Positions 47,079 to 55,726 of a stretch of DNA of 64,000 nt are shown in pieces. The DNA is from Comamonas aquatica NBRC 14918 (lineage in GTDB: Bacteria; Pseudomonadota; Gammaproteobacteria; Burkholderiales; Burkholderiaceae_C). The translations under genes were made by a program, and so were the position numbers. The stretch is taken from assembly GCF_000739875.1 (NCBI RefSeq), contig NZ_BBJR01000047.1, forward strand, positions 1 to 64,000, given 5' to 3'. The notes beneath the pieces were generated by a model that had not been told where the DNA came from, searched no databases, and saw nothing but the letters and a program-made list of their open reading frames with translations. The stretch's first letter is position 1; every line of letters starts with the position of its first letter.

Positions 47079-47348
47079 GGAACAGCTCCGGGCAAAAAAC
47101 ACAGATGTGAAAAACCATTTCAGCCCATCCGGGTGCGCCATGCAACCGGGCTTTATCCCCATGTCCCTGTCGTCCACCGGCGCTTGCCCCCTGCGCCGTG
47201 CCGGGCACACTGGCGCTCGGAGCCCCCCAGCATGGTGCAGTCCTGCCCCAGCGCGGCGCAGCCCGAGGTGCGGGCCGCCAGCCCAGGCGCCCCCTGACGA
47301 GAGCAGCTGCGCCACGCCCCCGGAGTGGCAGCGCGTTGCCCGCCATCC

Positions 47349-47364
47349 TGGCACGCAGCTTGCA
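47349..47364 (+). promoter_or_regulatory. Sigma-54 promoter of nirBD-nasA-ybiB-cobA
   Basis: TGGCACGCAGCTTGCA matches the -24/-12 consensus almost fully, with GG (47350-47351) and GC (47362-47363) 10 bases apart. The predicted leader to nirB is about 140 bases. The region 47079-47348 before it has no gene. Confidence 0.9.
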
Positions 47365-47403
47365 TAGCTAGCCTGCGGCCGATGCAGGCCGCGTGCGGGG
47401 CGC

Positions 47404-47491
47404 GTGCAACGGTGCACCAGTCTCGCAGGACGACGGCGTCCCCACGCAGCAGGCCTTTGGCCCGCCCCGCGTGTGGACGCCTTTTTGTTTT
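47404..47491 (+). promoter_or_regulatory. ANTAR antitermination leader of nirB
   Basis: Hairpin P1 is GTGC-AACGGT-GCAC (47404-47417), a six-base loop with A1 and G4. Ten bases later P2 is GGAC-GACGGC-GTCC (47428-47441), a six-base loop with G4 but G at position 1. A terminator follows: 47435-47447 pairs with 47469-47481 (seven plus five base pairs, one mismatch), then TTTTTGTTTT. The 5' arm of the terminator is the 3' half of P2, so binding of P1-P2 by an ANTAR protein would block termination. This is the established mechanism for NasR-type regulators; its use here is inferred. Confidence 0.88.
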
Positions 47492-47513
47492 GGCGAACTG
47501 CCTTGGGGGCACG

Positions 47514-50006
47514 ATGAAAAAATCCCAACTGGTGCTGGTGGGCAACGGCATGGCCGGTGTGCGCGCCCTGGAAGAGCTGCTGAAGATCGCACCCGATCTG
47601 TACGAGATCACCGTCTTCGGCGCCGAACCCCATCCCAACTACAACCGCATCCTGCTGTCGCCCGTGCTGGCGGGCGAGCAGACGCTCGACGAGATCGTGC
47701 TCAACGACTGGGTCTGGTACCAGGAGCACGGCATCACCCTGCATGCTGGGGTCACTGTGACCGAGGTCGACCGCGTGCGCCGCCTGGTGCACGGCGTGGA
47801 TGCCGAAGGCCGCCAGGTCAGCGCACCCTATGACCGCCTGGTGCTGGCCACCGGCTCCAACCCCTTCATCCTGCCGATTCCGGGCCACGACCTGCAGGGC
47901 GTGCTGGCCTACCGCGACATTGCCGACACCCAGGCCATGATCGACGCGGCCAGCCGCTACCGCCACGCCGTGGTCATCGGCGGCGGCCTGCTGGGGCTGG
48001 AAGCAGCCAACGGCCTGATGAAGCGCGGCATGCAGGTGACGGTGGTGCACGCCAACGAATGGCTGATGGAGCGCCAGCTGGACGATGTGGCCGGCCGGAT
48101 GCTACAGCAGTCGCTGGCCGAGCGCGGCATGCAGTTCCTGATGCAGGCCCAGACCCAGGAGCTGCTGGCGGGCGAGGGCGGCCGCGTGCGCGCCGTGCGC
48201 TTCAAGGATGGCAGCGAGGTGCCGGCCGACCTGGTGGTCATGGCCGTGGGCATCCGCCCCAACACCGCGCTGGCGCAGCGCATGCACCTGCATGTGGACC
48301 GCGGCATCGTGGTCAGCGACACGCTGCAGACCGTGACCGACCCGCGCATCTACGCCGTGGGCGAATGCGCCGCCCACCGCGGCGTGGCCTATGGCCTGGT
48401 GGCCCCGCTGTTCGAGCAGGGCAAGGTGCTGGCCAACCACCTGGCCGAATGGGGCATCGGGCGCTACCAGGGCTCGCTGACCTCCACCAAGCTCAAGGTC
48501 ACGGGGATCGACCTGTTTTCGGCCGGCAACTTCCAGGGCGGCGCGGACACCGAGGAAATCGTGCTGCGCGACCCCTCTGCCCCCGGTGGTGGCGTCTACA
48601 AGAAGCTGGTGATCCAGAACGACAAACTGGTCGGCGCCTGCCTGTACGGCGACACCGTCGACGGCAGCTGGTACTTCAAGCTGCTGCGCGAGGGCCGCTC
48701 CATCGCCGACCTGCGCGACCGGCTGATGTTTGGTGAATCCAACATCGGCGACACCGGCCACGAAGGGCACAGCAAGGCCTCGGCCATGGCCGACAGCGAC
48801 GAGGTCTGCGGCTGCAACGGCGTGACCAAGGGCGCCATCTGCAAGGCCATCCAGGAAAAAGGCCTGTTCACGCTGGACGAGGTGCGCAAGCACACCAAGG
48901 CAAGTGCCAGCTGCGGCTCGTGCACCGGTCTGGTGGAGCAGATCATCATGTTCACCGCCGGCGGCGACTACTCCGCCACGCCCAAGACCAAGGCCGTGTG
49001 CGGCTGTACCAGCCACGGCCACCAGGCGGTGCGCGAGGCCATCGCCCAGCACCACCTGCTGACCACGGACGCCGTCTTCCGCCACCTGGAATGGCGCACG
49101 CCCAATGGCTGCGCCACCTGCCGTCCAGCCGTGAACTACTACCTGGTCAGCACCTGGCCCAAGGAGGCCCAGGACGACCCGCAAAGCCGTGCCATCAACG
49201 AGCGCAGCCACGCCAACATCCAGAAAGATGGCACCTACAGCGTGATCCCGCGCATGTGGGGCGGCGAGACCACGGCCAGCGAGCTGCGCCGCATCGCCGA
49301 TGCGGTGGACAAATACCAGATCCCCACCGTCAAGGTCACGGGCGGCCAGCGCATCGACCTGCTGGGCGTGAAGAAGGAAGACCTGCAGGCGGTGTGGAAC
49401 GACATCGGCATGCCCAGCGGCCACGCCTACGCCAAGGCGCTGCGCACGGTGAAGACCTGTGTGGGCAGCGAATGGTGCCGCATGGGCACCCAGGACAGCA
49501 CCCAGCTGGGCAAGGACCTGGAGCGCGCCATGTGGCGCATGTACGCCCCGCACAAGGTGAAGTTCGCCGTCAGCGGCTGCCCGCGCAACTGCGCGGAATC
49601 GGGCATCAAGGACGTGGGCATCATCGGCGTGGACAGCGGCTGGGAGATGCACATCGCCGGCAACGGCGGCATCAAGACCGAGGTGGCGCATTTCTTCACC
49701 AAGCTCAAGACCGCCGAAGAGGTACTGGAGTACACGGGTGCCTTCATGCAGTTGTACCGCCTGGAAGGCTGGTACCTGGAGCGCACCGTGCACTACGTGC
49801 ACCGCGTGGGCCTGGACTACGTCAAGCGCCGCATCTTGGACGATGCGGCCGGTCGCCAGGCCCTGTGGGTCCAGCTGCAGTTCGCGCTGGATGGCGAGCC
49901 CGACCCCTGGTTCGAGCTGGACAAGGCGCACGTGGATGCGCGCCAGTTCCAGCGCGTGATTCCCATGATTCCCGCCCTGCCCGCGGGCCAGGCAGTCACC
50001 GCGTGA
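47514..50006 (+). CDS. nirB: Assimilatory nitrite reductase, large subunit
   Basis: This 830-residue enzyme reduces nitrite to ammonium. Order: FAD/NAD(P)H domain (1-~330; VGNGMAGVRALEELL, VVIGGGLLGLEAA), two BFD-type [2Fe-2S] segments (VCGCNGVTKGAI...CGSC and VCGCTSHGHQAV...CATC), then the siroheme/[4Fe-4S] region with TCVGSEWCRMGTQDS and VSGCPRNCAES. First gene of a nirB-nirD-nasA-ybiB-cobA unit behind a sigma-54 promoter and an antitermination leader. Start is the ATG 23 bases after the terminator U-run. Confidence 0.97.
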   Translation: MKKSQLVLVGNGMAGVRALEELLKIAPDLYEITVFGAEPHPNYNRILLSPVLAGEQTLDEIVLNDWVWYQEHGITLHAGVTVTEVDRVRRLVHGVDAEGRQVSAPYDRLVLATGSNPFILPIPGHDLQGVLAYRDIADTQAMIDAASRYRHAVVIGGGLLGLEAANGLMKRGMQVTVVHANEWLMERQLDDVAGRMLQQSLAERGMQFLMQAQTQELLAGEGGRVRAVRFKDGSEVPADLVVMAVGIRPNTALAQRMHLHVDRGIVVSDTLQTVTDPRIYAVGECAAHRGVAYGLVAPLFEQGKVLANHLAEWGIGRYQGSLTSTKLKVTGIDLFSAGNFQGGADTEEIVLRDPSAPGGGVYKKLVIQNDKLVGACLYGDTVDGSWYFKLLREGRSIADLRDRLMFGESNIGDTGHEGHSKASAMADSDEVCGCNGVTKGAICKAIQEKGLFTLDEVRKHTKASASCGSCTGLVEQIIMFTAGGDYSATPKTKAVCGCTSHGHQAVREAIAQHHLLTTDAVFRHLEWRTPNGCATCRPAVNYYLVSTWPKEAQDDPQSRAINERSHANIQKDGTYSVIPRMWGGETTASELRRIADAVDKYQIPTVKVTGGQRIDLLGVKKEDLQAVWNDIGMPSGHAYAKALRTVKTCVGSEWCRMGTQDSTQLGKDLERAMWRMYAPHKVKFAVSGCPRNCAESGIKDVGIIGVDSGWEMHIAGNGGIKTEVAHFFTKLKTAEEVLEYTGAFMQLYRLEGWYLERTVHYVHRVGLDYVKRRILDDAAGRQALWVQLQFALDGEPDPWFELDKAHVDARQFQRVIPMIPALPAGQAVTA

Positions 50007-50070
50007 TGCAGCACCCAATCGCCACCCAGCCCAATACCCACGAGCGCCAACAGCTCCCAAAGGAATAGCT

Positions 50071-50457
50071 ATGACCACCTGGCAAGCCATCTGCGCCGTC
50101 GACGACATCCCGGTCCTCGGCGCCCGCCGCGTCGCCCGCCCCCAGGGGCTGGACGTGGCCCTGTTCCGCAATGCGGACAACGAAGTCTTCGCCCTACTGG
50201 ACCGCTGCCCGCACAAGGGAGGCCCGCTGTCGCAGGGCATCGTGTTTGGCCACAGCGTGGCCTGTCCCCTGCACAACTGGACCATCGGCCTGTGCGACGG
50301 TCAGGCCGCCGCGCCCGACGAAGGCTGCACCCCCGGCTTTGCCGTGCAGGTGCAGGACGGCATGGTCTACCTGGATGCGGCCGAGCTGGCCACCAAGGCC
50401 ACCGACCTGGCGCGCCCCATCGCCGGGCCGGCGCGCCGCTGCGCACCCGCTGCCTGA
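50071..50457 (+). CDS. nirD: Nitrite reductase small subunit (Rieske type)
   Basis: This 128-residue protein has a Rieske-like [2Fe-2S] motif CPHKGGPL...CPLHNW, as in a subgroup of NirD proteins that keep the cluster ligands. It is 64 bases after nirB, preceded by AAAGGAA. Confidence 0.95.
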   Translation: MTTWQAICAVDDIPVLGARRVARPQGLDVALFRNADNEVFALLDRCPHKGGPLSQGIVFGHSVACPLHNWTIGLCDGQAAAPDEGCTPGFAVQVQDGMVYLDAAELATKATDLARPIAGPARRCAPAA

Positions 50458-50520
50458 AACCATAGCTGCCTGCGCCCGCCCCGCCTGCGCCAAAGCCCTC
50501 AAACACTGGAAATTCTCGCC

Positions 50521-53346
50521 ATGACCGAAACCCGTTCCACCTGCCCGTACTGCGGCGTCGGCTGCGGCGTGATCATCCAGTCCGAGGGGGCGCAGATCAC
50601 CGGCGTGCGCGGCGACCCGGACCACCCCGCCAACTTCGGCCGCCTGTGCAGCAAGGGCAACAGCCTGCACCTGACCGCCGCTGCTGCGCTGGCCCCGCAG
50701 ACCCGCTTGCTGCAGCCGCTGCAGCGCGCCCAGCGCGGTGCCACGCCCCAGCCCCTGGCCTGGGATGCGGCGCTTCATCTCGCTGCCACGCGCATCGCCG
50801 ACACCGTGCAGCAGCACGGCCCGGATGCCGTGGCCGTCTACGCCAGCGGCCAGTTGCTGACCGAGGACTACTACGTCTTCAACAAGCTGACCAAGGGCCT
50901 GCTGGGCACCAACAACCTGGACACCAACTCGCGCCTGTGCATGAGCAGCGCCGTCGCCGGCTACAAGGCCACGCTGGGGGCCGACGCGCCCCCGGCCTGC
51001 TACGACGACCTGCAGCACGCGGGCTGCCTGTTCATCACCGGCAGCAACACGGCCTGGGCCCACCCCGTGCTGTTTCGGCGCATCGAGGACGCCAAGGCCG
51101 CCAACCCGGCACTCAAGATCATCGTCGCCGACCCGCGCCGCACCGAGACCGCCGAGATCGCCGACCTGTTCCTGCCCCTGCAGCCCGGCAGCGATGTGCG
51201 CCTGTTCCACGGCATGCTGCACACCATGCTGTGGGAAGGCTGGATCGACAGCGCCTACATCGAACGCCACACCCATGGCTTCGACGCCCTCAAGACCCTG
51301 GTGCGCGAAGCCACGCCCGAACGTGTGGCGCGCGACTGCGGCCTGGACATGCAGGATGTGCTGCAGGCCGCCCGCTGGTTTGCGCTGGGCGGTGCGGTGG
51401 AAACGACGGCCCAGCGCGCGCCCACGCTCAGCCTGTACTGCCAGGGCCTGAACCAGAGCAGCAGCGGCACGGCCAAGAACGCCGCGCTGATCAACCTGCA
51501 CCTGGCCACGGGCCAGATCGGCAAGCCGGGCGCCGGCCCGCTGTCGCTGACCGGCCAGCCCAATGCCATGGGCGGGCGCGAAGTGGGTGGCATGGCCAAC
51601 TTGCTCAGCGCCCACCGCGACCTGGCCAACCCCGATCACCGCGCCGAGGTGGCCGCGCTGTGGGGCGTGGACGATGTGCCCGCCCAGCCCGGCAAGACCG
51701 CCATCGAGCTGTTCGAGGCCGCGGCCGACGGCCAGATCAAGACCCTCTGGATCGCCTGCACCAACCCGGCCCACAGCCTGCCGGACCAGGCCACCGTGCG
51801 CCGCGCACTGCAGCGGGCGGAGTTCGTGATCCTGCAGGACGCCTTCGCCACCACGGCCACCGCCGCCTACGCCGACCTGCTGCTGCCCGCCACCACCTGG
51901 GGCGAAAAGCTGGGCACCGTCACCAACAGCGAACGCCGCATCTCGCGTGTGCGTGCCGCCGTGCCCCCGCTGGGCCAGGCCCGGCACGACTGGCAGATTG
52001 CCACGCAGATCGCCCAGCGCCTGGAGGCCCGCCTGCGCCCCGGCCAGCCCAGCCTGTTTGCCTATGACACCCAGCACGCCGAGCTGGGCGCCGAGCAGAT
52101 CTGGAACGAGCACCGCGCCAGCACCCGCGGGCGCGACCTGGACATCACCGGCCTGTCCTGGGCGCTGCTGGACCGCGCCGGCCCGCAGCAGTGGCCGCTG
52201 CCCGAAGGCGCGCAGCAAGGCCAGGCCCGCCTGTATGCCGAGGGCGTCTTCCCCACGGCCGACGGCCGCGCCCGCTTTGCCGCCCAGCCCTGGCAGCCCG
52301 TGGCCGAACCGCGCAGCGCGCGCTTTCCCTTCAGCCTGAACACCGGCCGCCTGCGCGACCAGTGGCATGGCATGAGCCGCACCGGCCAGCTGGCCCGCCT
52401 GATGGCCCACGCGCCCGAGCCCGCGCTGCAGATGCACCCGCAGGACATGGAGCGCCAGCGCCTGCAGCCCGGCCAGCTGGTCGCCGTGCGCAGCCGCCAC
52501 GGCCAGCTGGTCGTGCCGGTGCAGGCCGATGCCGGCCTGGGCCTGTCCCAGGTCTACCTGCCCATGCACTGGGGCAGCGAATACCTGGGCGGGCGCAGCC
52601 ACGATGGCCAGGCCGTGGGCGGCGTGAACGCCGTGACCACGCCGGCGTTCTGCCCCCAGTCCAAGCAACCGGAACTCAAGCACGCTGCCGTCAGCGTGCA
52701 GGCGGTGGAGCTGCCCTGGCAATTGCTGGCCGCGGCCTGGCTGCCCGAAGAGCGCCTGCTGGCCGTGCGCCAGGCCCTGGCCGCGCTGCTGCCGCAGTGG
52801 GACTTTGCCAGCTGCGTGCCGTTTGCCGCGCCGGGGGCGCCCAGCAGCCCCGCACGCCAGGGGGTGCTGCTGCGCGCAGCCAGCGCCACGCCACCCGATG
52901 CGGCCCTGGTGCAGCAGGTCCATGCCCTGCTGGGCCTGGAAGGGGCCGAAGTGCTGCGCTATGCCGATGCCCAGCGCCAGCACCGCCGCAGCCTGGTGCT
53001 GCAGCATGCGCAGCAGCAGACCTGGCTGCAGGCCCTGGTGCTGTGCGGCCCCTCCGATGCCGGGCACTGGCTGCTGCCGCTGCTGCACAGCGCGCAGCCA
53101 CTGTCCCTGCCGGGCCACGCCCTGCTGCGCCCCCAGGCGCCCCCCGCCCAGGGCCTGCCCGCCGCGCCCGCCGCCCTGGTCTGCACCTGCCTGGGCGTGA
53201 ACGAACAGGCCATCACCCAGGCCCTGGACAGCGGCCTGCACTCCGTGCCCCAATTGCAGGACACGCTGCGCTGCGGCACCGAATGCGGCTCCTGCCTGCC
53301 CCGGCTGCGCCAGATGGTGCAGCAGCACGCGGCCCACAGCGCCTGA
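50521..53346 (+). CDS. nasA: Assimilatory nitrate reductase with C-terminal BFD domain
   Basis: This 941-residue molybdopterin enzyme reduces nitrate to nitrite in the cytoplasm. The N-terminal [4Fe-4S] ligands are Cys8, Cys11, Cys15 and Cys43; the Mo-bis-MGD domains follow, with the LNQSSSGTAKNAALINLHLA and GRLRDQWHGMSRTG stretches. The C-terminal ~55 residues form a BFD-like [2Fe-2S] module (CTCLGVNEQAI...CGTECGSC), as in one class of NasA/NasC that takes electrons directly from a reductase. The gene follows nirD by 63 bases. Confidence 0.95.
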   Translation: MTETRSTCPYCGVGCGVIIQSEGAQITGVRGDPDHPANFGRLCSKGNSLHLTAAAALAPQTRLLQPLQRAQRGATPQPLAWDAALHLAATRIADTVQQHGPDAVAVYASGQLLTEDYYVFNKLTKGLLGTNNLDTNSRLCMSSAVAGYKATLGADAPPACYDDLQHAGCLFITGSNTAWAHPVLFRRIEDAKAANPALKIIVADPRRTETAEIADLFLPLQPGSDVRLFHGMLHTMLWEGWIDSAYIERHTHGFDALKTLVREATPERVARDCGLDMQDVLQAARWFALGGAVETTAQRAPTLSLYCQGLNQSSSGTAKNAALINLHLATGQIGKPGAGPLSLTGQPNAMGGREVGGMANLLSAHRDLANPDHRAEVAALWGVDDVPAQPGKTAIELFEAAADGQIKTLWIACTNPAHSLPDQATVRRALQRAEFVILQDAFATTATAAYADLLLPATTWGEKLGTVTNSERRISRVRAAVPPLGQARHDWQIATQIAQRLEARLRPGQPSLFAYDTQHAELGAEQIWNEHRASTRGRDLDITGLSWALLDRAGPQQWPLPEGAQQGQARLYAEGVFPTADGRARFAAQPWQPVAEPRSARFPFSLNTGRLRDQWHGMSRTGQLARLMAHAPEPALQMHPQDMERQRLQPGQLVAVRSRHGQLVVPVQADAGLGLSQVYLPMHWGSEYLGGRSHDGQAVGGVNAVTTPAFCPQSKQPELKHAAVSVQAVELPWQLLAAAWLPEERLLAVRQALAALLPQWDFASCVPFAAPGAPSSPARQGVLLRAASATPPDAALVQQVHALLGLEGAEVLRYADAQRQHRRSLVLQHAQQQTWLQALVLCGPSDAGHWLLPLLHSAQPLSLPGHALLRPQAPPAQGLPAAPAALVCTCLGVNEQAITQALDSGLHSVPQLQDTLRCGTECGSCLPRLRQMVQQHAAHSA

Positions 53347-53360
53347 ACGGAGGTCTTGCC

Positions 53361-54284
53361 ATGCCCATCAGCCACTACCTCAAGGAAATCGGCCGCGGCG
53401 CGCGTGGCGCCAAGGCCCTGGACCGCCACCAGGCCCAGGACCTGTTCGGCCAGGTGCTGGACGGCCAGGTCAGCGACCTGGAGGTCGGCGCCTTCTGCAT
53501 CGCCATGCGCATCAAGGGCGAGACCGCCGAGGAGATGTGCGGTTTCCTGGATGCCGTGCACGCCCGTCTGCACACCGTGCCGGCCGGCCCCCAGCCCGTG
53601 GTGGTGCTGCCCAGCTACAACGGCGCGCGGCGGCTGCCGGTGCTGACCCCCCTGCTGGCCCTGCTGCTGGCGCGCGAAGGCCTGCCCGTGCTGCTGCACG
53701 GCATGCGCACCGAGGCCCGGCGCGTGCTGGCCTCGGACGTGCTCGAGGCCCTGGGCATGGCGGCCCAGACCACGCCCGGCGCCGTGGCGCCCGGCCAGGT
53801 GGGTCACATCGCCACCGACCTGCTGCACCCCGGGCTGGCCCGCCTGCTGGCCACGCGCGCCGTCATCGGCCTGCGCAACCCGGGCCACAGCGTGGTCAAG
53901 CTGATGAACCCCTGCGCCGGTCCGGCTCTGATCGTCAGCAGCTACACCCACCCCGAGTACCTGGACACGCTGCGGGCCACCTGCCAGGGCCTGGGCCTGT
54001 ACGCCCTGCTGTCACGCGGGCTGGAGGGCGAGGTCGTGGCCGACCCGCGCCGCCTGCCGCGCTACGACGGCTTTGTCGCCGGCGTGCACCAGGTGCTGGA
54101 TGAGCAACAGCCCGGTACGGCCAGCGCGATTGACGGCCTGCCCACCGCCATCGACGTGGCCAGCACCGCCGACTACACCCGCCAGGTGTTGGCAGGAAGC
54201 CTTCCTGTCCCCGAGGCCATTGCCCGGCAGGTCGCGCACATCTGCCAGCTGGCGCGCCAAATTCCCCCAGGAGAACAGCCATGA
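53361..54284 (+). CDS. ybiB: YbiB/TrpD2-family protein
   Basis: This 307-residue protein has the anthranilate phosphoribosyltransferase fold (GxxxLLP-like GARRLPVLTPLLALLLAREG; LRNPGHSVVKLMNP), but belongs to TrpD2/YbiB, whose members bind nucleic acids and are not Trp enzymes. Such genes often sit in nitrate assimilation operons of Burkholderiales; why is unclear. GGAGG precedes the ATG. It overlaps cobA by ATGA. Confidence 0.9.
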   Translation: MPISHYLKEIGRGARGAKALDRHQAQDLFGQVLDGQVSDLEVGAFCIAMRIKGETAEEMCGFLDAVHARLHTVPAGPQPVVVLPSYNGARRLPVLTPLLALLLAREGLPVLLHGMRTEARRVLASDVLEALGMAAQTTPGAVAPGQVGHIATDLLHPGLARLLATRAVIGLRNPGHSVVKLMNPCAGPALIVSSYTHPEYLDTLRATCQGLGLYALLSRGLEGEVVADPRRLPRYDGFVAGVHQVLDEQQPGTASAIDGLPTAIDVASTADYTRQVLAGSLPVPEAIARQVAHICQLARQIPPGEQP

Positions 54285-55096
54285 GCACCAATGCCACCTT
54301 CACCCTGCCCGCAACCGGCCGCTGCACCCTGGTGGGGGCCGGCCCCGGCGATCCGGAGCTGCTGACCCTCAAGGCCCTCAAAGCCATCCAGGCCGCCACC
54401 GTGCTGCTGGTGGACGACCTGGTGTCGCCCGCCATCGTCGCCCATGCCGCGCCCACGGCCCGGATCATCGACGTGGGCAAGCGCGGCGGCTGCAAGAGCA
54501 CGCCCCAAGCCTTCATCGAAAAACTCATGCTGCTGGCCGTGCGCGAGGGCGAGAACGTGGTGCGCCTCAAGGGGGGCGACCCCTTCATCTTTGGCCGGGG
54601 CGGCGAAGAGGTGGAACACCTGCGCGCCGCCGGGGTCGAGGTGCAGGTGATCAACGGCATCACCGCCGGCCTGGCCGGCCTGACCGCCCTGGGCGCCCCG
54701 CTGACCCACCGCGACCACGCCCATGGCGTGGTGTTCATCACCGGCCACGCCAAACCCGGCGACGCCGGCACCGACTGGCGCCAACTGGCCGCCACGGCCC
54801 AGGCCGCCAAGCTGACCCTGGTGGTCTACATGGGCGTCAGCGGCGCGGCCGACATGGCGCAGGAACTGCAGGCCGGTGGTCTGCCCGGCGACACCCCGGC
54901 GGCCATCATCCAGCACGCCAGCCTGCCCCAACAACGCCATGCCATCACCACGCTGGCGCAATTGCCCACCACCCTGGCGGACGAGGCCCTGGGCAGCCCC
55001 AGCGTGCTGGTGATCGGTGATGTGGTGCGTGGCGTGGCCGCCTGGGCGCTGCCCGCGGCCGAGACAGAGTCTTCAGACATCAGGAACTTCGCTTGA
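54281..55096 (+). CDS. cobA: Uroporphyrinogen-III C-methyltransferase
   Basis: This 271-residue SUMT makes precorrin-2 for sirohaem, the cofactor of NirB. VGAGPGDPELLTLKALKAIQ, the VRLKGGDPFIFGRGGEE box and GITAGLAGL are diagnostic. It is the stand-alone methyltransferase, not the CysG fusion. Last gene of the nitrite/nitrate operon. No strong terminator directly follows. Confidence 0.96.
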   Translation: MSTNATFTLPATGRCTLVGAGPGDPELLTLKALKAIQAATVLLVDDLVSPAIVAHAAPTARIIDVGKRGGCKSTPQAFIEKLMLLAVREGENVVRLKGGDPFIFGRGGEEVEHLRAAGVEVQVINGITAGLAGLTALGAPLTHRDHAHGVVFITGHAKPGDAGTDWRQLAATAQAAKLTLVVYMGVSGAADMAQELQAGGLPGDTPAAIIQHASLPQQRHAITTLAQLPTTLADEALGSPSVLVIGDVVRGVAAWALPAAETESSDIRNFA

Positions 55097-55315
55097 AACA
55101 AACCACAATCGCTGTTAAATCAAATAGCGGAGACGATAACGGCCACTCGCACGCATCATCTTTATGCACCAAATTTCAGATACAGCAGCTTTCCGCTTCG
55201 AAATGACAACTCACCATGGTGGCTGGCTGCAGGTACTCACAAAAAAGTAAGCAGTCCAAAATGTAAAGAGGCATCAAAAGCTTTTGATGCCTCATCAATG
55301 ATCAGTAAAGATCAG
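55097..55315. other. AT-rich gap with a 26-bp perfect palindrome
   Basis: Noticeably lower in GC than its surroundings. A perfect 26-base palindrome at 55268-55293 (GAGGCATCAAAAG and its complement) lies just past the leftward gene at 55316 and could be its terminator. It is not followed by a classic U-run on either side, only T-rich sequence leftwards. Confidence 0.6.
55268..55293 (-). terminator. Hairpin terminator for the Gly-rich gene
   Basis: Perfect self-complementary 26-base sequence 23 bases downstream of the leftward gene's stop, followed in that direction by CTTTACATTTT. A terminator role is probable but not certain. Confidence 0.55.
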
Positions 55316-55510
55316 TTATTTTTTGCCACCGTTACCTGCCGGAGCATTGCTACGTCCGCCTCCAGAAGGATTCCCTGTACCACTAGGCCATCCGCCTCCA
55401 TTCCCCTGACCACGCCCCCCTCCAGAGGAAGAACCGCCTTTGCTACCACCACTGCCTTGCGCCCCCCCTCCACGACCAGCACTAGCTCCACCATGGCCAC
55501 CTTTGCTCAT
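55316..55510 (-). CDS. Small Gly-rich protein
   Basis: This 64-residue protein is about half glycine with Ser, Lys and a final GGWPSGTGNPSGGGRSN pattern. No signal or membrane segment. AAGGAG sits at ideal spacing before the ATG, which supports a real gene. Similar short Gly-rich proteins occur in various proteobacteria without known function. It lies alone in an AT-rich patch between cobA and pabB, which suggests acquisition or a spared relic. Confidence 0.65.
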   Translation of the reverse strand: MSKGGHGGASAGRGGGAQGSGGSKGGSSSGGGRGQGNGGGWPSGTGNPSGGGRSNAPAGNGGKK

Positions 55511-55726
55511 AACAATCTCCTTGCCGGCATAGTGATCAGTACGCTGCGAGCCGACTTCTCAGCGTCCCGGTTTGATTTGATCTAGCAATATTTAGTGGAA
55601 TCCTTTAAATACGTTCTTTCAGTAAAGGATACGGAGCCATCCTCCGCCAAAGAGCAAGAACGCACAAGTAAAAACAGCTTAATCTCCAACAGCCTTTTCA
55701 CCTTGCACTCGCCAACCGCATAGAAA

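Noticed and set aside
50194-53337. Very long open frame (over 1000 codons) antisense to nasA
   Set aside because: It is the complement of a well-supported molybdoenzyme gene in high-GC DNA, has low-complexity Gly/Ala/Gln/His composition and no ribosome site or known domain.
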